From Dendrophyllia cribrosa (Eukaryota; Cnidaria; Anthozoa; Scleractinia; Dendrophylliidae), in assembly GCA_024195265.1 (NCBI GenBank), contig JAJLRJ010000006.1, forward strand, positions 16,298,139 to 16,362,138: a DNA stretch of 64,000 nt. The letters run 5' to 3'. The position numbers were made by a program, and so were the translations under genes. Of this stretch, positions 10,736 to 24,100 are shown piece by piece. Below the pieces are notes generated by a model that saw nothing but the letters and a program-made list of their open reading frames with translations, ran no database searches and was not told the DNA's origin. Every line of letters starts with the position of its first letter. Position 1 is the stretch's first letter.

Positions 10736-12159
10736 AATAATAATAATCGAATATTTATGCAGGATAACCCTACAGTACTGTTATCAACGGGGTCCTACTA
10801 ACTCAAAACGATATACATAAAAGGGAAATCATGTACTAAGTTACGAACTAAATAAGAATACTCTAGTTAAAATCAAAACTTTACAACTGAAGTAAAAATC
10901 GTGTAGCGCTTTCCCAAAGAATATTCTAGAGTCAACGTTTTTTAAACTCATTAAAAGGTAGCGGATTAAAAATCGATGCACCTAAAAAAATAAAAACTAC
11001 GGCGTGCGAAATCGAGTTTTCCGCTATTTCTAGTGTTTGTTCCAAGTAATTTTTAAACGTTGAACAAACAGTTCCTCGAAGGCAGTCAAAGACAAAAGAA
11101 CACGCTGTTGTTGATTGATCAAAATCGAATATCACAGTTTCGCAGACTGGATTTCGGGGAAGTAATTTCGAGGCTTCTGTTCTCAATGCAGTCGATCTTC
11201 GTTTACGGGACTCTGCCCATCCAAGACTGTTATGGCCACAATATGTTAACACCGGCGTAATCATCGTTCTGGAGATTCGTTGGGCACTGAAAACATCGAA
11301 TACGCCATGAACAACTGCAAGTGAAAACGGTTAATTTTGCCTTTGGAAACTAATAACCTATCGTAACTACAACTAACGCCAGTTATCCAAACGATCCTAG
11401 AAATCCTAGTGACTTCTTCCTTCACAAAACTGCATGAACAGAAAGTAACACTGAAATCATGTCATACTTAGGTGACCAACACCCCCCCCCCCCCCCCCCC
11501 CCTCCCCCGACCAGACTGCCGTCATATCAGGGGCGTAGCCAGGACTGAATTTTTCAAAAGGTACGCGCAATCAATTTTCAAACACTTCCCCTACCTCCTT
11601 CCCCACCCCCTTAAACGCCCCTGCATATTACACCCCTACCTCCCCAAAACGACCAGTACACTGGCTGCCACAGGGTGGCCGTTGTGTAGAGTTTCTACTA
11701 GTACTGTAAATGAAAAAGAGGAGATGCTAGAGAGTTTACGATCAAGCCATCAAAATGGTTTTAAACTATTTGAAACAGCCTTTAAGAAATGAAGGTACGA
11801 TTTTTTTTCTCGCAACACGCCTTTACCTTATGTCTCTCTGGCTACCTTGTTGCCACGCGCCGCCTTTTTTCCACGCGGAGAGCGGGAGCCTTACCTTAGT
11901 TCCTCGCGCCCTCTGTCGTGATCAAGCTTTCCCCCTACCCGCGAGCCTTGTAGCGAGGCATTGTCTGCGGTTGATTAAACCTTGCATTGCACACTTAAGA
12001 ATACGACATAGCCATTTAAAAAAAATAAATTTATTTGACAAAGGAATAATATTTTATGGTTGGTAACCTTGGGTGAGTAAAGGAATTTTCATTTTTGTGT
12101 GGTTTCTGTTAGTCAAAAACCACCAAGCTATCGCGAGTCAACATCTCGGACAATGCAAT
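10736..12159. other. Non-coding stretch, no gene seen
   Basis: AT-rich DNA with a run of about 20 C near 11,480-11,500. The overlapping frames at 10,932-11,264 on both strands are unconvincing. No domain, acceptor/donor pair or repeat boundary could be supported. Confidence 0.4.
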
Positions 12160-12163
12160 TTAA

Positions 12164-12547
12164 AGGGGCATTGTCACGCAGATTTTGCTGTGTTTTGGTC
12201 AAAATACACTAAATATATGACAGAGTACCTTTGCTCAACCATAAAATTGCTTTTAGAACACCAAAAAGATAATATCAAGTGATTTCTTCAAGGAAGCGAC
12301 AAACCATAATAAGTTTTTCTGCGATTTTTCCACGACTCTTGGGAGGAACTTGAAAAAAATGGCCAATTTTTTCAAGTTGCAACCATTTCCATCCTGGCCA
12401 TCCGCAGCCAAAGATAACAAATACTAGTTTCTGTGCACTGGTAGAGTATTTTTTAACAAAACTGGACCATTATTTTAAGGTTTCCGTTGAAACAAATATG
12501 TTTTTCGGCTTTTCAAAGTGATACTAAAAATAGGTGACAGTGTCCCT
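12164..12547. mobile_element. Foldback MITE with TTAA target duplication
   Basis: TTAA at 12160-12163 and 12548-12551 flanks inverted termini AGGGGCATTGTCACG (left) and GTGACAGTGTCCCT (right). The interior includes a TTTTTTCAAGTT / AACTTGAAAAAA inverted pair at the centre, also seen in the element at 14,062. Confidence 0.8.
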
Positions 12548-12551
12548 TTAA

Positions 12552-14057
12552 AGTCAACTTTATTTTGACCAATACACTTTTGTCGACTACTTGAAACATT
12601 TACAAAATATTTCATTTTGAAGCATGCAAGGTAGCAAAGAAAACTAAAACAACACACAAAAAATCAAAAGTTAACTTGACAATAATTCAGCCGACAGAAA
12701 GTGTTTTGAGGAAATCCTCGTTCGACCAAAGAAAAGGGTTCTCACGTGACCTATTCCTTAGCAACGTGCAAATTCTTAAGAGACAATCTTCCTACCACAA
12801 CGAGGATACATTGTTACATGCAAAACAGCTAAGAATAAATTGACGGTTTGTCTTTTAATTTTTTAGTTTTTGCTGCGCGGGTGAATTGATTCAGAAACAC
12901 GTACGTTATCCGCATTTGTCTCTGATTGAATACAATATGCTGAATACTTATTCTATTTACAGAATTAAACATTTTCTTACCATAGATTAGATAAGAATTA
13001 TCACACCATATCAAACTGATATCATTATCGAATACTACTTGATTTTAAAAGGATGGTTTCACGCTTCGGCGCATGTGCAGATTAAAATGCTTTATTCGCT
13101 TTCTTACCAATTTAATCGGTTAAAAAACCACTCGCATTTACTTCAATAATCAAATACTATAATTAGTCCAAACATAGCGAAGGATGCCAAAATTCACAGA
13201 AAATTTCAACGGATTACACCGACAAAGTCAACACTAAATAAAACCTTCGACCCGAAGGATTTATTCTACGGTCTGGTGGCTTTCATGGGTATGTATTATC
13301 ATCCATCCAATCAACTGACTGACCGCGACATTTTCACGGGCAAATTTCCAGCCAGAGTTATCTACTCGCTTCTGATTGGTCTAAACAATGAAATTAAATG
13401 GGTTACGCCATAGCTTGCACATGCGCCGAACCGTGAAACCCTCTTTTTAACTGCCCTATTTTAATTGCCTGTCAATTATGGAGACATGTAGTGTAGTTCT
13501 AACTTATGAGCCTGTCGACTAAATCCTATGGTGTGACCATTCAAATGAAACCTCTTCGGCGCTTCTTTTGCATTAATTTGTTTCCATTATTTTACAAGAT
13601 AAAATTTGGGTTTTTGCTTGAATTTTGATATTTGGCACTCTTGGAAGTTGAAGGGTAAACGACCGAAGCAGTGTTTGATAATATATCCCTTTCGTGAGTA
13701 TTATACTCGACCTTCTTACACAGTTACAAAAAGAAAAATAAGAAAAAAATTCGTAGCTAGTTTAAAAACCAGGACCGGTTGTTCGAAAACCGGTTAACGC
13801 TAACCCAGGATCAAAACTTAACCGAGGATTCCATTCCTTTTGTTAGAAGTGTTTTCAAAAGCTAATTATAAGTTACATGCAAAGACAAGTCAGAGACGAA
13901 ACTAATGGACCAAAATTCTTTGGAAAAATCTCCATTAATTATTTAACTAGAATCAAAATTGATGATAACCCTGGGTTAGCTTCACCGCGCTTTGAACAAC
14001 CCGGCCCAGTAATGTAAGAACTGGAATAATCCGAGAAAGGTTGTCACATTAAAACGT
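12552..14057. other. Non-coding stretch with one repeat-family fragment
   Basis: No gene seen. About 13,475-13,590 contains one copy of the family marked by CCTATGGTGTGACCATTCAA and AATGAAACCTCTTC, shared with 7.8 kb and 48.9-49.6 kb. Confidence 0.4.
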
Positions 14058-14061
14058 TTAA

Positions 14062-14426
14062 AGAAGCTATGTCACCATTTAAGTGTCACTTTAAAAAGCC
14101 AAGAGACATCTTTATATCAGTGAAAACCAAAAATAATGGTCCAGTTTTGTTTCAAATTATTCTACTAGTGCTCTAAGAGTAAAAATAAGTGTCTTGGGCT
14201 GCAGATGACCAGGATAGAAATGGTTGCATCTTGAAAAAAATTGGACCATTTTTTTCAAGTTCATCGCTTGTGTCTTAGAAAACTCGCTAAAACTCTGATT
14301 ATGGTTTATTTTCACTTGATATCTTCCTCTTGTGTTCTATAAGCATTTCGTGTACGACAAAGGTACTTAGTTTAAATTTGGGGCAGTTTGACCCATAAAC
14401 CTCAAAATCACCATGACATAGCTCCT
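14062..14426. mobile_element. Foldback MITE with TTAA target duplication
   Basis: The left terminus AGAAGCTATGTCACCAT and right terminus ATGACATAGCTCCT are inverted copies, with TTAA just outside (14058-14061, 14427-14430). The central inverted TTGAAAAAAATTGGACCA / TTTTTTCAAG words resemble the 12,164 element, so the two are related subfamilies. It lies just beyond the 3' end of the inositol synthase gene. Confidence 0.8.
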
Positions 14427-14896
14427 TTAAGTGCATCAGACAGCACCTCGAAATTGTCTGGGTTTTATTTAAGCAAAAGATACACATTTCTACGGTTCAT
14501 CGCTTCAATAAACCACGCGCTTTAATATTGGAAGAACACGAGAAAAGACGCACGCATTATATTGGGTTATTGAAAACAGAAACATGACGAAGATATATCT
14601 ACATACTTATGCTAGACTATGCGTTTTGTCACGATATCGATAAATAAAGGGTAAAAGAATATTTCACGTACCAAATCGTGTTTATATTCTGAATTTGAAT
14701 TTAAATAATTGAAGCTATTATGTTGTTTTCAGACTTGTCAAAACGTGTTTTTCTTTATAGTGCGCCCTGCCTGCCTGCCGCGTACACTTCAACGCTTCGG
14801 TAGACAACCTTTCTCGAAATAACAAGCAGACACGAGACCAAGTCTGAACAAGACCTTGATAATGATTTTTATGTATAACAACATTTTAGAGTGTTA

Positions 14897-15119
14897 CTAT
14901 AATATTTGTTTCACTTGTGAAAAGCAACTGGAGTCACCATTTATGAAGCCGTGTTTGAGGTCCTTAGTTTCTCCGTTGATGAAGCCATTCATTTTTATTC
15001 CATTTTCCAGATGAGGAAGAATATCAGCGTGGCCATTCTCCATCAAGGGTTGTCTAACTTCTCGTGAATGTTTGTGCTCCAGCGTCATGTGATTTTGGGG
15101 CTTTAAACCAATACAGGCC
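14897..15119 (-). CDS. ISYNA1: ISYNA1 coding exon 9 with stop
   Basis: Completes the split arginine codon, then encodes [17 protein letters not shown] and a hydrophilic tail in which GFINGE and GFINGD form a small internal repeat. The acceptor is AATTTCAG and the stop is at 14897-14899. A TTTATT on the + strand at 14464-14469 could be the reversed AATAAA signal, but that position is uncertain. Confidence 0.93.
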
Positions 15120-18100
15120 CTGAAATTAGTACATGTCATGCGTTAGATCTTTAGCTCCTAAATTTCCAATGACTGTTTCGTTTTTATTAACGAAAAAAAA
15201 TGCAAAGCTCCTATTAAGCCTGGTTTTCACAAGCAACATAAGCATAAGCGGGAAGCATAAAGGGCTGGTTCCCACAAGCGATGTAATAGGTCTTTATCAC
15301 TCCCCGCCATTTTGTATAAAAACAAAAGATTTACGCCGCTAAGCCTCGCAGTGAAAAAGTTGAAAACGAGGTTAGGCGGGCAAAAACAAAGCATTTTATT
15401 CTCCGGGGAGTCAACATGGTCGCCGCGTGATAAAGGTCAATTGGAAGCAGAGTCGGAGACCGTGAAACGTAACGGTTGGTTCCCACGAGCGACGGCCACC
15501 TGCCATCGATAAATTAATATGTATCCTGCGCAGCGTTAATTGTAGTTACGTGAAAAAGTGTTAAGTTTAACGCTGTAAAAAGTTTTAAAATCATTAAAAA
15601 GTGTTAAAATCATTTTTAACACTTTTTACAGCGTTAAACTTAACACTTTTTCACGGACACCTGCCATTCCCGAGTATGCGAACGCAAGGTGACGAAATCC
15701 GGCCGGTCTGTCATCGATGGCACGAATCATCTCGTCACGGCCTCATCTTTTCTCTGTCATCAATAAACTTAATGTTGCTCGCTTTACGTTTCATACCAAA
15801 GAACGTTCGACGCTATGTTGATTAAATTATTGAGCCCACTGAACAAAACACGTTAAGTGCTGAAATCTCAAGTCCGCGCTACACTAGGCCAGAATGCTTT
15901 ATTTTTTAAAGTCTTGCCGGGAAAAAATAACCAAAACCCAATAATGTTCAAGGTACGACCATTCAATAACTTGTATAACTATGAACCTTGTAACTCGCTG
16001 GTTTTAACAGTCAGACTTACCTAAATATGTTCTCAATGCAGCTTCTTTGCTTGAAGAGAGCATTAACAACTGGAGTGCCACAAGGCACAAGTGGAGCCTT
16101 AAGAAGGTAGCTGAGAAGAGAAAGAACTGGATGAAACGACTGGAACTCCTGATCACCTCCTACTTTAAACTTAATTCGCTCACAGACTTCACACAGGATA
16201 ACCAAGTCCAAGATGATTGGTGCCGCCAGCAAGGAGTCCTGTGGAAAAATCATCAAAATCACAATGGTTTCCTGGAAAACGAGGATCATGGATCAAGGAT
16301 CAAAAATGTTCTTCAGTTTCTTGGGAAGTGATTTGGAGTGCTTGTATGGATGGTCCGATTGGAAACTATCATTCGGCCAATTTCGTTACAGTATATTAAA
16401 ATCCTAACTTGTCTGTGAGGCTGAGGGGAATAACACAAAAAACCTCAATGTGATTTCTTTTATTTTATTCCCCTAAGGCCCGGTTCAAACGTTGAGCTTC
16501 ACATGTGCCGAATCTAATGCAAATAAGCAAAAACTATTGTTCTTGCTCATTTGCATTAGATTCGGCACATGTGAAGTTCGACGTTTGAACTGGGCCTAAG
16601 CGTCAGAGTAAGTAAGAATTTTAATATATCGAAAAGGCCTATTGGTAATTAGGCTGGAAAAACATGGCAGTTTAATAGCGGTTGTAAATTGTAGAGAATT
16701 TCTAGCACAAAAAACCTCACTTTCCTTCAATGTACAGTATGCAAATAAACTTTGGATAACTGGTACTAAAGGAAGTTAACTCTTTAAGCCCTAATATTAA
16801 AATTTAAATTATCATTTCTAGTCCTACACATTTCCTATAGAAGTAGTGGGAAAAAATTGTTTGGATATCAAGAGAATTCATCTTGTGTGATCATGTCCTT
16901 AATTCTCATGACCCTTTTGATTGATAAGGCATTGATATTACAAGGAGAAATTTTATGCTGATCACTCTTAGGGCTTAAAGGGTTAACTAAAGATTCGCCA
17001 AAAGTACTTTTGAGTTCTTCTTAGTCTGCTCTTACTAAACCAAGGCAACTTTTTCCCTGTGAAGGAAAGGAAATAGGAGACGTATGCATACAGGCTAAAT
17101 GAGATAAGCTGCTTAATAAAAAAAGTAGCCCAAGTATTTGCCGGCTCTGCAGAAATCATCAAAGTTTATGGTAATATTTAGGTGGGGCTCTGCAGACATA
17201 CCTCACAAGTGTTGTGCAGAACAATCGTGTTGAGTCCATGCATGAATATTTCCGAGGTGTACTCGTCCAAAGCTCGCTTGCTGTCCCCCACGTATGGCAC
17301 ATATTTAATAACAATACTGTGGTCTGGCTTCTCACCCTTCTTATAGAGGATGTGATTTGATTCTACCATGTCATCTACTACATTAGTCTTGGTTATCTGC
17401 CAAAAAAATGGGAGAGAGGAAAGGAGTGATAATTGGTGCAGCTGAAATCAATTGAAGACCTTTTCATCTTCTTCACGCAGTGCTGGGAATAATGTCTTAC
17501 TAGCTAGAAGGTCATGCATCCGGTTCAAACTTCCATTAAACTTTTTGATAGGCCATTTTACAAAATTGGTGGGACATCCACCATAATGGATTTTCCTCAA
17601 GACACAATATGTTCACAAACATGACATACTAAAGGGAGTCTTGTGATTTGCCATGCATCATAGGGGGATTTCAAATCACACAGCCTCTTCAGAGTTTTCT
17701 CAAATTGACAGAGTCTTTACAGCGAAATGAACAGTATAGACAGTAAATTATTCTTATTTTTAAAAGTTTTTGGAATAGATGTGAAGACTTTCAAGACAAA
17801 AGCTAAGTAATTTTTGTGCTTGACATATAATTAGTCTGACATTTAGGTAATTTAAGAATTTTGGTTAGACAATATCTGAGGAAAAATAACTTAATGTTTA
17901 AATTACTGCTGTACATTCAGAAGCATTACGTACATATGCTGAAAAACAAGTTACCTCTTTGGATCTAAACTGTTTTGGTGCTGACAAGTTTTTGCCATCA
18001 TTGTTCCCAAGATGATTGTAGCTGACAATGGAAACAGGCTGCAATAAAAACAACAACAAAAAGGCATACATCAGTTTCACGCGAAATTATAACTTCATAG

Positions 18101-21100
18101 AAATCAAGGTGAAACACAGTGTGTGTACATACCTTCAGGCCAGCGCTAACTAAGAAGTCAACAAGCACAGATTTCATCTTTGTCTGTCCAGATTTGAAAT
18201 CATCACCTCCAATGAATGTGCTATGCTTCTTAGCAAGGTCAATGACTCCAGGAACATTTGTGTTCTGAGGTGAACCATTAATGTATGAACACTGCAGTGG
18301 AGAAAATATGTTTAAGTTTTACTAAGACCAGACATACCATATTTACTCAAACTTTTTTGCACTGCCCTCAAATGAGTGCTAGCCCAAAACAAGTGCTGCA
18401 TATAAATCACCAAAAAAAATTTATAGGCACTACCCTCCAAGGATGCTTCATTCCTTAAGCAAAGCACTAATGAGTCAAGAGCAGTGATTATTTGAGTTAA
18501 ATACAGTACTCTGGAATAGTTCTTACAGGGTGAAGCACAAGATTAGAGGGTTAAGATTACAAGAAAAGAAGAATAAGTGTACTCTTACTATCAATAGCCC
18601 ATTTCTGAGCACTCTTTAGCCCCCTTTTCAAACCAAGGCCAAGTGCAAGACCTTTCATATGGATATCAAGTTTTAGTATATACTGAAACAGTGGATAGCA
18701 TTGTTGGCGCGCTCTGATTGGCTACTGAAACTCGGGATTAGCACGTGCTATTCAACTCCCAGCAATTTGCGCGTGAAAATTGTAATCGTTGACAGGAATA
18801 AATGAGTTAAAAAGCATCATTTTCATTATATGATCTCACTGTTTCAGTATATACTAAAACAACTATTCACCTCAGTGAAGGTGGGTACCTCGCCGCTTCG
18901 CGGCTCGGTAAATATCCACCACTACCCACCTCCACCTCGGTGAATAGATCAGTAGCACAGTTGTGACGATCACAAGGAAAAATCACAGGTTTCCATCAAA
19001 CTTATCACAATATCTCGGCCCACAACGTTTGGATTCATTTGAAACTTTCCATGGTAGTTAATAATATAATAAAGATTATTTCCTGCTAAAAACTGGGGAA
19101 ATGTATGGTATCTGAAAAAATATAATCGGTGTTGATTTGCGTTGTTAGCAGCAAAAACATAGCATCACGCGTAACACACGCATATAGTCGTTCCTAACTT
19201 TTTATCTGTTTTCGCCAACTTCTATTTTGTTTAAAGCCTTAAAATTAAACAGATGATGAAAATGTTCCCTTTCTTAGAAGTTGCTCAAATAAAAGCGTGA
19301 AAATTGTTATTAAGTCCATTACAAAATTGACCGAGGTACTAACTATTTGAAGCGTCACGCTGAAAGCTTTACAGAGACAACACATTTTCAATTCACTGTG
19401 GGATTCATAATTCTTGAGTAACAGCACAATTTGAAATCAAATGTAATGCTCATGACTTAATTTTAACTTTCCTGAAGTGTCTTGTGTTTTTAATGAACCG
19501 TTTCGGAGATTTTGAGTTTTTTCTGCGTTCTAAACAGTGAGAAGACATTGTGATGTGGCACGCAATATTTTCGTTTGTCGGGTTTTCCCGTCGTGCTGAT
19601 TTTGTCATGTGCACTGGAGTGTGTCAGAGTTGACATGAGCAAAATGCTCAAATAACAAGCAAAATTTAGGTACCAGAATCAATCGAATACGTTCAAAGCT
19701 GACGAAAATATTGAGATTTGAGTTTGTTCTAAACACCAAAACAGTAATTTTGATCCCGCAAAAGGTTAGCGATCAAATTTCAAGCAAAATCTAGCGCGAT
19801 ATTCCGGCCGTTTGGTCTCTTTCTCTCGCTTCTGAACAAGAGGCTCCAAGCAGTCTATACTCATGTGCATGCATAAGAAAGTTTTATGTTATATTTTAAA
19901 CATGATAAGAAGATGTCCGATATGGAGAAGTTACTCCTTTCATTCAGTCATCGTTTATAGCGAGAGATGCTATTATGTGTTGTAAATAACTTGCAATTAC
20001 CATTTCTTGCCAAAAAATACCTTTAAGTTAAAACAGAACATTAATTATTTTTTTAAAAAGGCGTGGCCACAATGCACTATGGGTAATAGAAAAATAGCTT
20101 TAAATGTGCTTGAAATTATTGAAATAAAATTTTTTTGGCTAAATAATCAGTTTTTGTGTATTTGTGAGTTACTTGAAGCATCAGTTGTATTTTAAACATT
20201 TTTTTGAATTTTTCACTAATGTTATGCCTTTGTACACCATAATTGTGCTACTGATCAATAGTTGTTAAATATTTGCATGTGAAACAAAATTCTCTTGATC
20301 CATATGAATGGTTTTGCACTTGGCCTTGATTTAAAAAGAAGGCTAAGAGCAACAAGGAAATGGGCTATTGATTTAAGGGTTCCTAAGAGACCTTGCTCAG
20401 GTGCAGCAGTGGAGAACAATAAGCACTTTAATGACTGGCCCCATAGGACACAGTGAGTTTTGTTTCCCCAAGACCCTCAATGTTCCCTGAGACAAAGTGT
20501 TTTGTTATACCTCCCAACCCAAAAATAGAAAAAATTATAATGTGCAGCCACTGAATGGCTCAGCTAGATGAGAAAAAATGTGTGTTTGACACAAATTTGC
20601 CACAGTTTCAAGGCGCCGATCACGTGCGAGTCGAAAGTTCAAGTTGTTGTTTCCCTAGGGAGTTAGTGAGTTTTGTTTGCCATAGGGAGTTAGACTGTTT
20701 TGACCCATGGCATGTTTATTTTTTACATGTGACATGTTCTTGTCCAATCATAAAAGGCGTTTGAGTTGAGAGGTATAACAATAACTTTTCTTGTGTGCAT
20801 TGTCACAATAAAGTAATGTAAAGTTTATCCAACAATCGAACACAGATTTTTTAAAACAGAACTAAATACATATTAACTAAATTCCAAGTACTCTATTTGT
20901 GGTCAAAGGATAACAGTTTAGTTTTTATTCATAGCACATCAAATCCACGCCATTAATGCCCACAAAAAAATACAAATTAATTTACGGTACTCAAGATAAA
21001 ATGGATTCAGTGCAAAGAAACTTGATAAACAAACACTGAAGAGAACAAGATCACCTTTTCTAGGATGCTAGCAACAGCAAAGATTGTTGATGGAGAAACT

Positions 21101-24100
21101 TCTTCCTCATTCCGTGCTATGGAGTTCAACAGGTTTTCAGCTGTGTCATTGAGGCCTTCACTCACATCACAGAACCGCTCAGTATTTGCTGTCCAAAGAA
21201 TGATCACCTGACAGAGGAAAATGCTGTCAATTGAGAAATGCCAGTTTATACATGTATACCGGTAAATACACATGACCTTTTCTTAATTGTTTTCCATGAC
21301 CTGATTAATTGATTTATTTAGTTCCATCAGACTTAGCAGGGATGCCACAACAGCTTATAATTACTGTGCAGGGCCTGACTAAATTAATTGCCCTCCCCCC
21401 CCCAATTTTTTTCTTATAGCTTACTCTAAACAACTTTAGGGTATAGACAAAAAAAACACCTTGTCAAGATTATTTTTTTCCTTGAAATCGCGAATGTCCA
21501 TCCTTATTTGTTGCATCATCTCCTGCTTGGTCCCTGACATCACATTGTCGGCACGATCAGCTTGGTTTGCAGCAATGAAGTCAGGGCAGTAAATGGAAGG
21601 GCGTGGTTTCAGTTTCTCAAGATGAGGCCTGAGTTGTCGCTGAAGCCCACAATCCAACACTTGAGCTCTCTCTGTGGCATCAGCCAGATTGAGAGATGAG
21701 ATATCCCATCCTGAGGAGAGAAACACACCATAATTGACATCCTTTTAATGCTTTAATTCCCAAGACTGCCAAAGAAGGTGAGAATTGGGGAATGGAAGTT
21801 GGTTGGTAGAGAAATTGAGAGCAGAATAAATTTTTCCATTTATAAATGTATCATTTTTTTTTAATGTATATTTTTTTTAGAAACCCCTTAAAAATACACG
21901 CCCCTATTTTTTAGCCACACCCCATAAAGAAATCCCTTTTCAGACAGTTGATATAAAAAAATAACCTTAAGGTAAATAAAACTTGACCTAGTTTGAAAAA
22001 AATCATGCACCTGAATTTAATTTTGACCTGTAAAAATTAATAGCCACTGTGTTATATATAACACAGTGTGTTTCTCTTAAAAAAATTTAACAGTTTCTTG
22101 CAGAGAATAGTTAATTATCCATTCCAATCACTGCCTTGGTCACAGGTCTTTGTTTTTCTTAACCTGTTGAAAACGTTGCCTTAATGCTTTACTCACATCT
22201 GCTTTGCTTCCTTCACTCACACCTGCTTTACTTAGACTGCAATCACTGGTTAAGATTACAGTCAAACTGGATGTTCTTTTGCGGGCAACTTTGCAAACTT
22301 CCGCTGCAACTTTGGTATTTTTGTTGACAGTTTGCTTTGAGCAAGTTGCAAATTGCGCGAGCAAGTTCCTCGTTTCACTTCATACCCACAAAAGTTTCTA
22401 CGTTGACGAGCCACTTGGCGAATACAACAAGCTTCTCTATTGCACGAAGAAAGCTATACCAGTTCTTAATAGTTGGACAAGAAAGGAGATTGGCCGCCGC
22501 ACATATTCCATTATCAACAAGAGCTTGCCGGAGAATAGGAGTGTACTGTACTTGGAGTGTTGAACTTATTTCTATCGTTATTCTGTGAAAGTCAACCGTT
22601 CACAAAACAGACATTGTAAAGCTTGGAGTAGGACAGTATAAGATGTTATTTTCATTTGATTTTTTGGTAGATTAATTCCGCCAAAGTTTTTTAACATTGT
22701 AATTGTAGTTTTTCCACCACATGCTATGAAAGAGAGTTTATTAAAATAAAGACCAGTCTAGTAACTGTGAGAATCGTTTACCCGACTCGCAGTTCATCGG
22801 GGTTGGGGAACGCAACATTCTGAAATTGTTAAATTCCAAACAAGTTTGATTTCTCTGCCTCTATGGGAGAAATCAAGGTTGTTTGGCAAGGTTATGTTCA
22901 TTGTCTCAGCATGGTTAAGGCAGGTTTCTTATACACTGTACAACAACAAAAAACTGATTGTGACCTGAAAGTTTCACCCCCAATTATCTACTTTATTGTC
23001 ATGTTGAAAGTACAACTATAAATGCTGAACCTCACAAAAATGTCATAGACAAGTTATCTTTCCAGAAACCCATAAGTGGGTTGAAACGTGCAACTGTCTC
23101 TTGTACACTTCAAAGCAGGCTTCCGATTATTCAATTTGCTAAGTTGTTGCAGCCATATTTGGAAAAGCAAGATAAAAATATTAACCAATCAATTCGCACA
23201 GAACAACTTGCTTCCAATCTTGAGGGACCGAGGGGTTTTCAAATATGGTGCTGAGCAAAACACAAATATTCGGAAGCTGTGAATGCACGTTACACTTATG
23301 GGTTTCTGATATTTCTTAACCCATTCACACCTGAGGATTTTTACGTTTTTGAGTGATTTTCTGCATACACACGCCCCATAGGATTTCGTGACTGCATATT
23401 TGGAGTTACCATTGAAAGTGCTGCTGTTCTAAAACACTGAAGGCTCGAGTTTACTGGAAACGTCATTGTGACGATCTCATTTTGCTTGCTTGATTTGCAA
23501 TAAAGGGTCCAATATGAATTATCTACGATTTTTGGTAAGTTCACAGCCATTTTTCATCTTTAGTAGCTGCCTGGTGAGCATCATTAAGCTTGGAGGTAGT
23601 TCAGAGTCCACTTCTCAATGAAGCGAGTTAGTTGTTGTACTTCGTTTGCGAATTTGGCTCGTTGCTCGTTGAACTGGAAAAATGGCCGCCTGGAAACGAA
23701 GCAGCTTTGGGACTCGACTCTGGATGAATTTCTCCACCTACTGCGGCATATTTTGGAAGTTGCGACCACAGGAGAACACAACAAGCGCGAAATTTCGGCG
23801 GTGGGTCGGAGTGGCTGTGGACTTAGTATAAATATGAAATGTGTGCGGAAAGAAACGAACGCTGTCAAAATTCTTGGCCATTTCCCAGCATGCAGTGCGG
23901 TGGTGATATTGAAAATTGAGGCAAGGTCAGTATGCATTAGAACGAGAGGCTAGAGCTCGGCCCGAGCAACGAATAAGAGCAAAAAAATTCACTGCTAAGC
24001 TAGGACTAGGACTGAATTTTGCTGTGAATGTTGATTTTTGGGTTTGCCATGATGATTTGAATAAAAAAAACTAAAGGCAAAAACGTGATTTTTGTTGTTT

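Noticed and set aside
11472..12066. Two overlapping + strand frames of about 105 codons
   Set aside because: They start in a poly-C run and lack any family resemblance or splice context.
23584..23953. Overlapping 111- and 117-codon frames on both strands
   Set aside because: No recognisable domain, no conserved motif and mirrored positions; inside ISYNA1 intron 2 with nothing to favour either strand.
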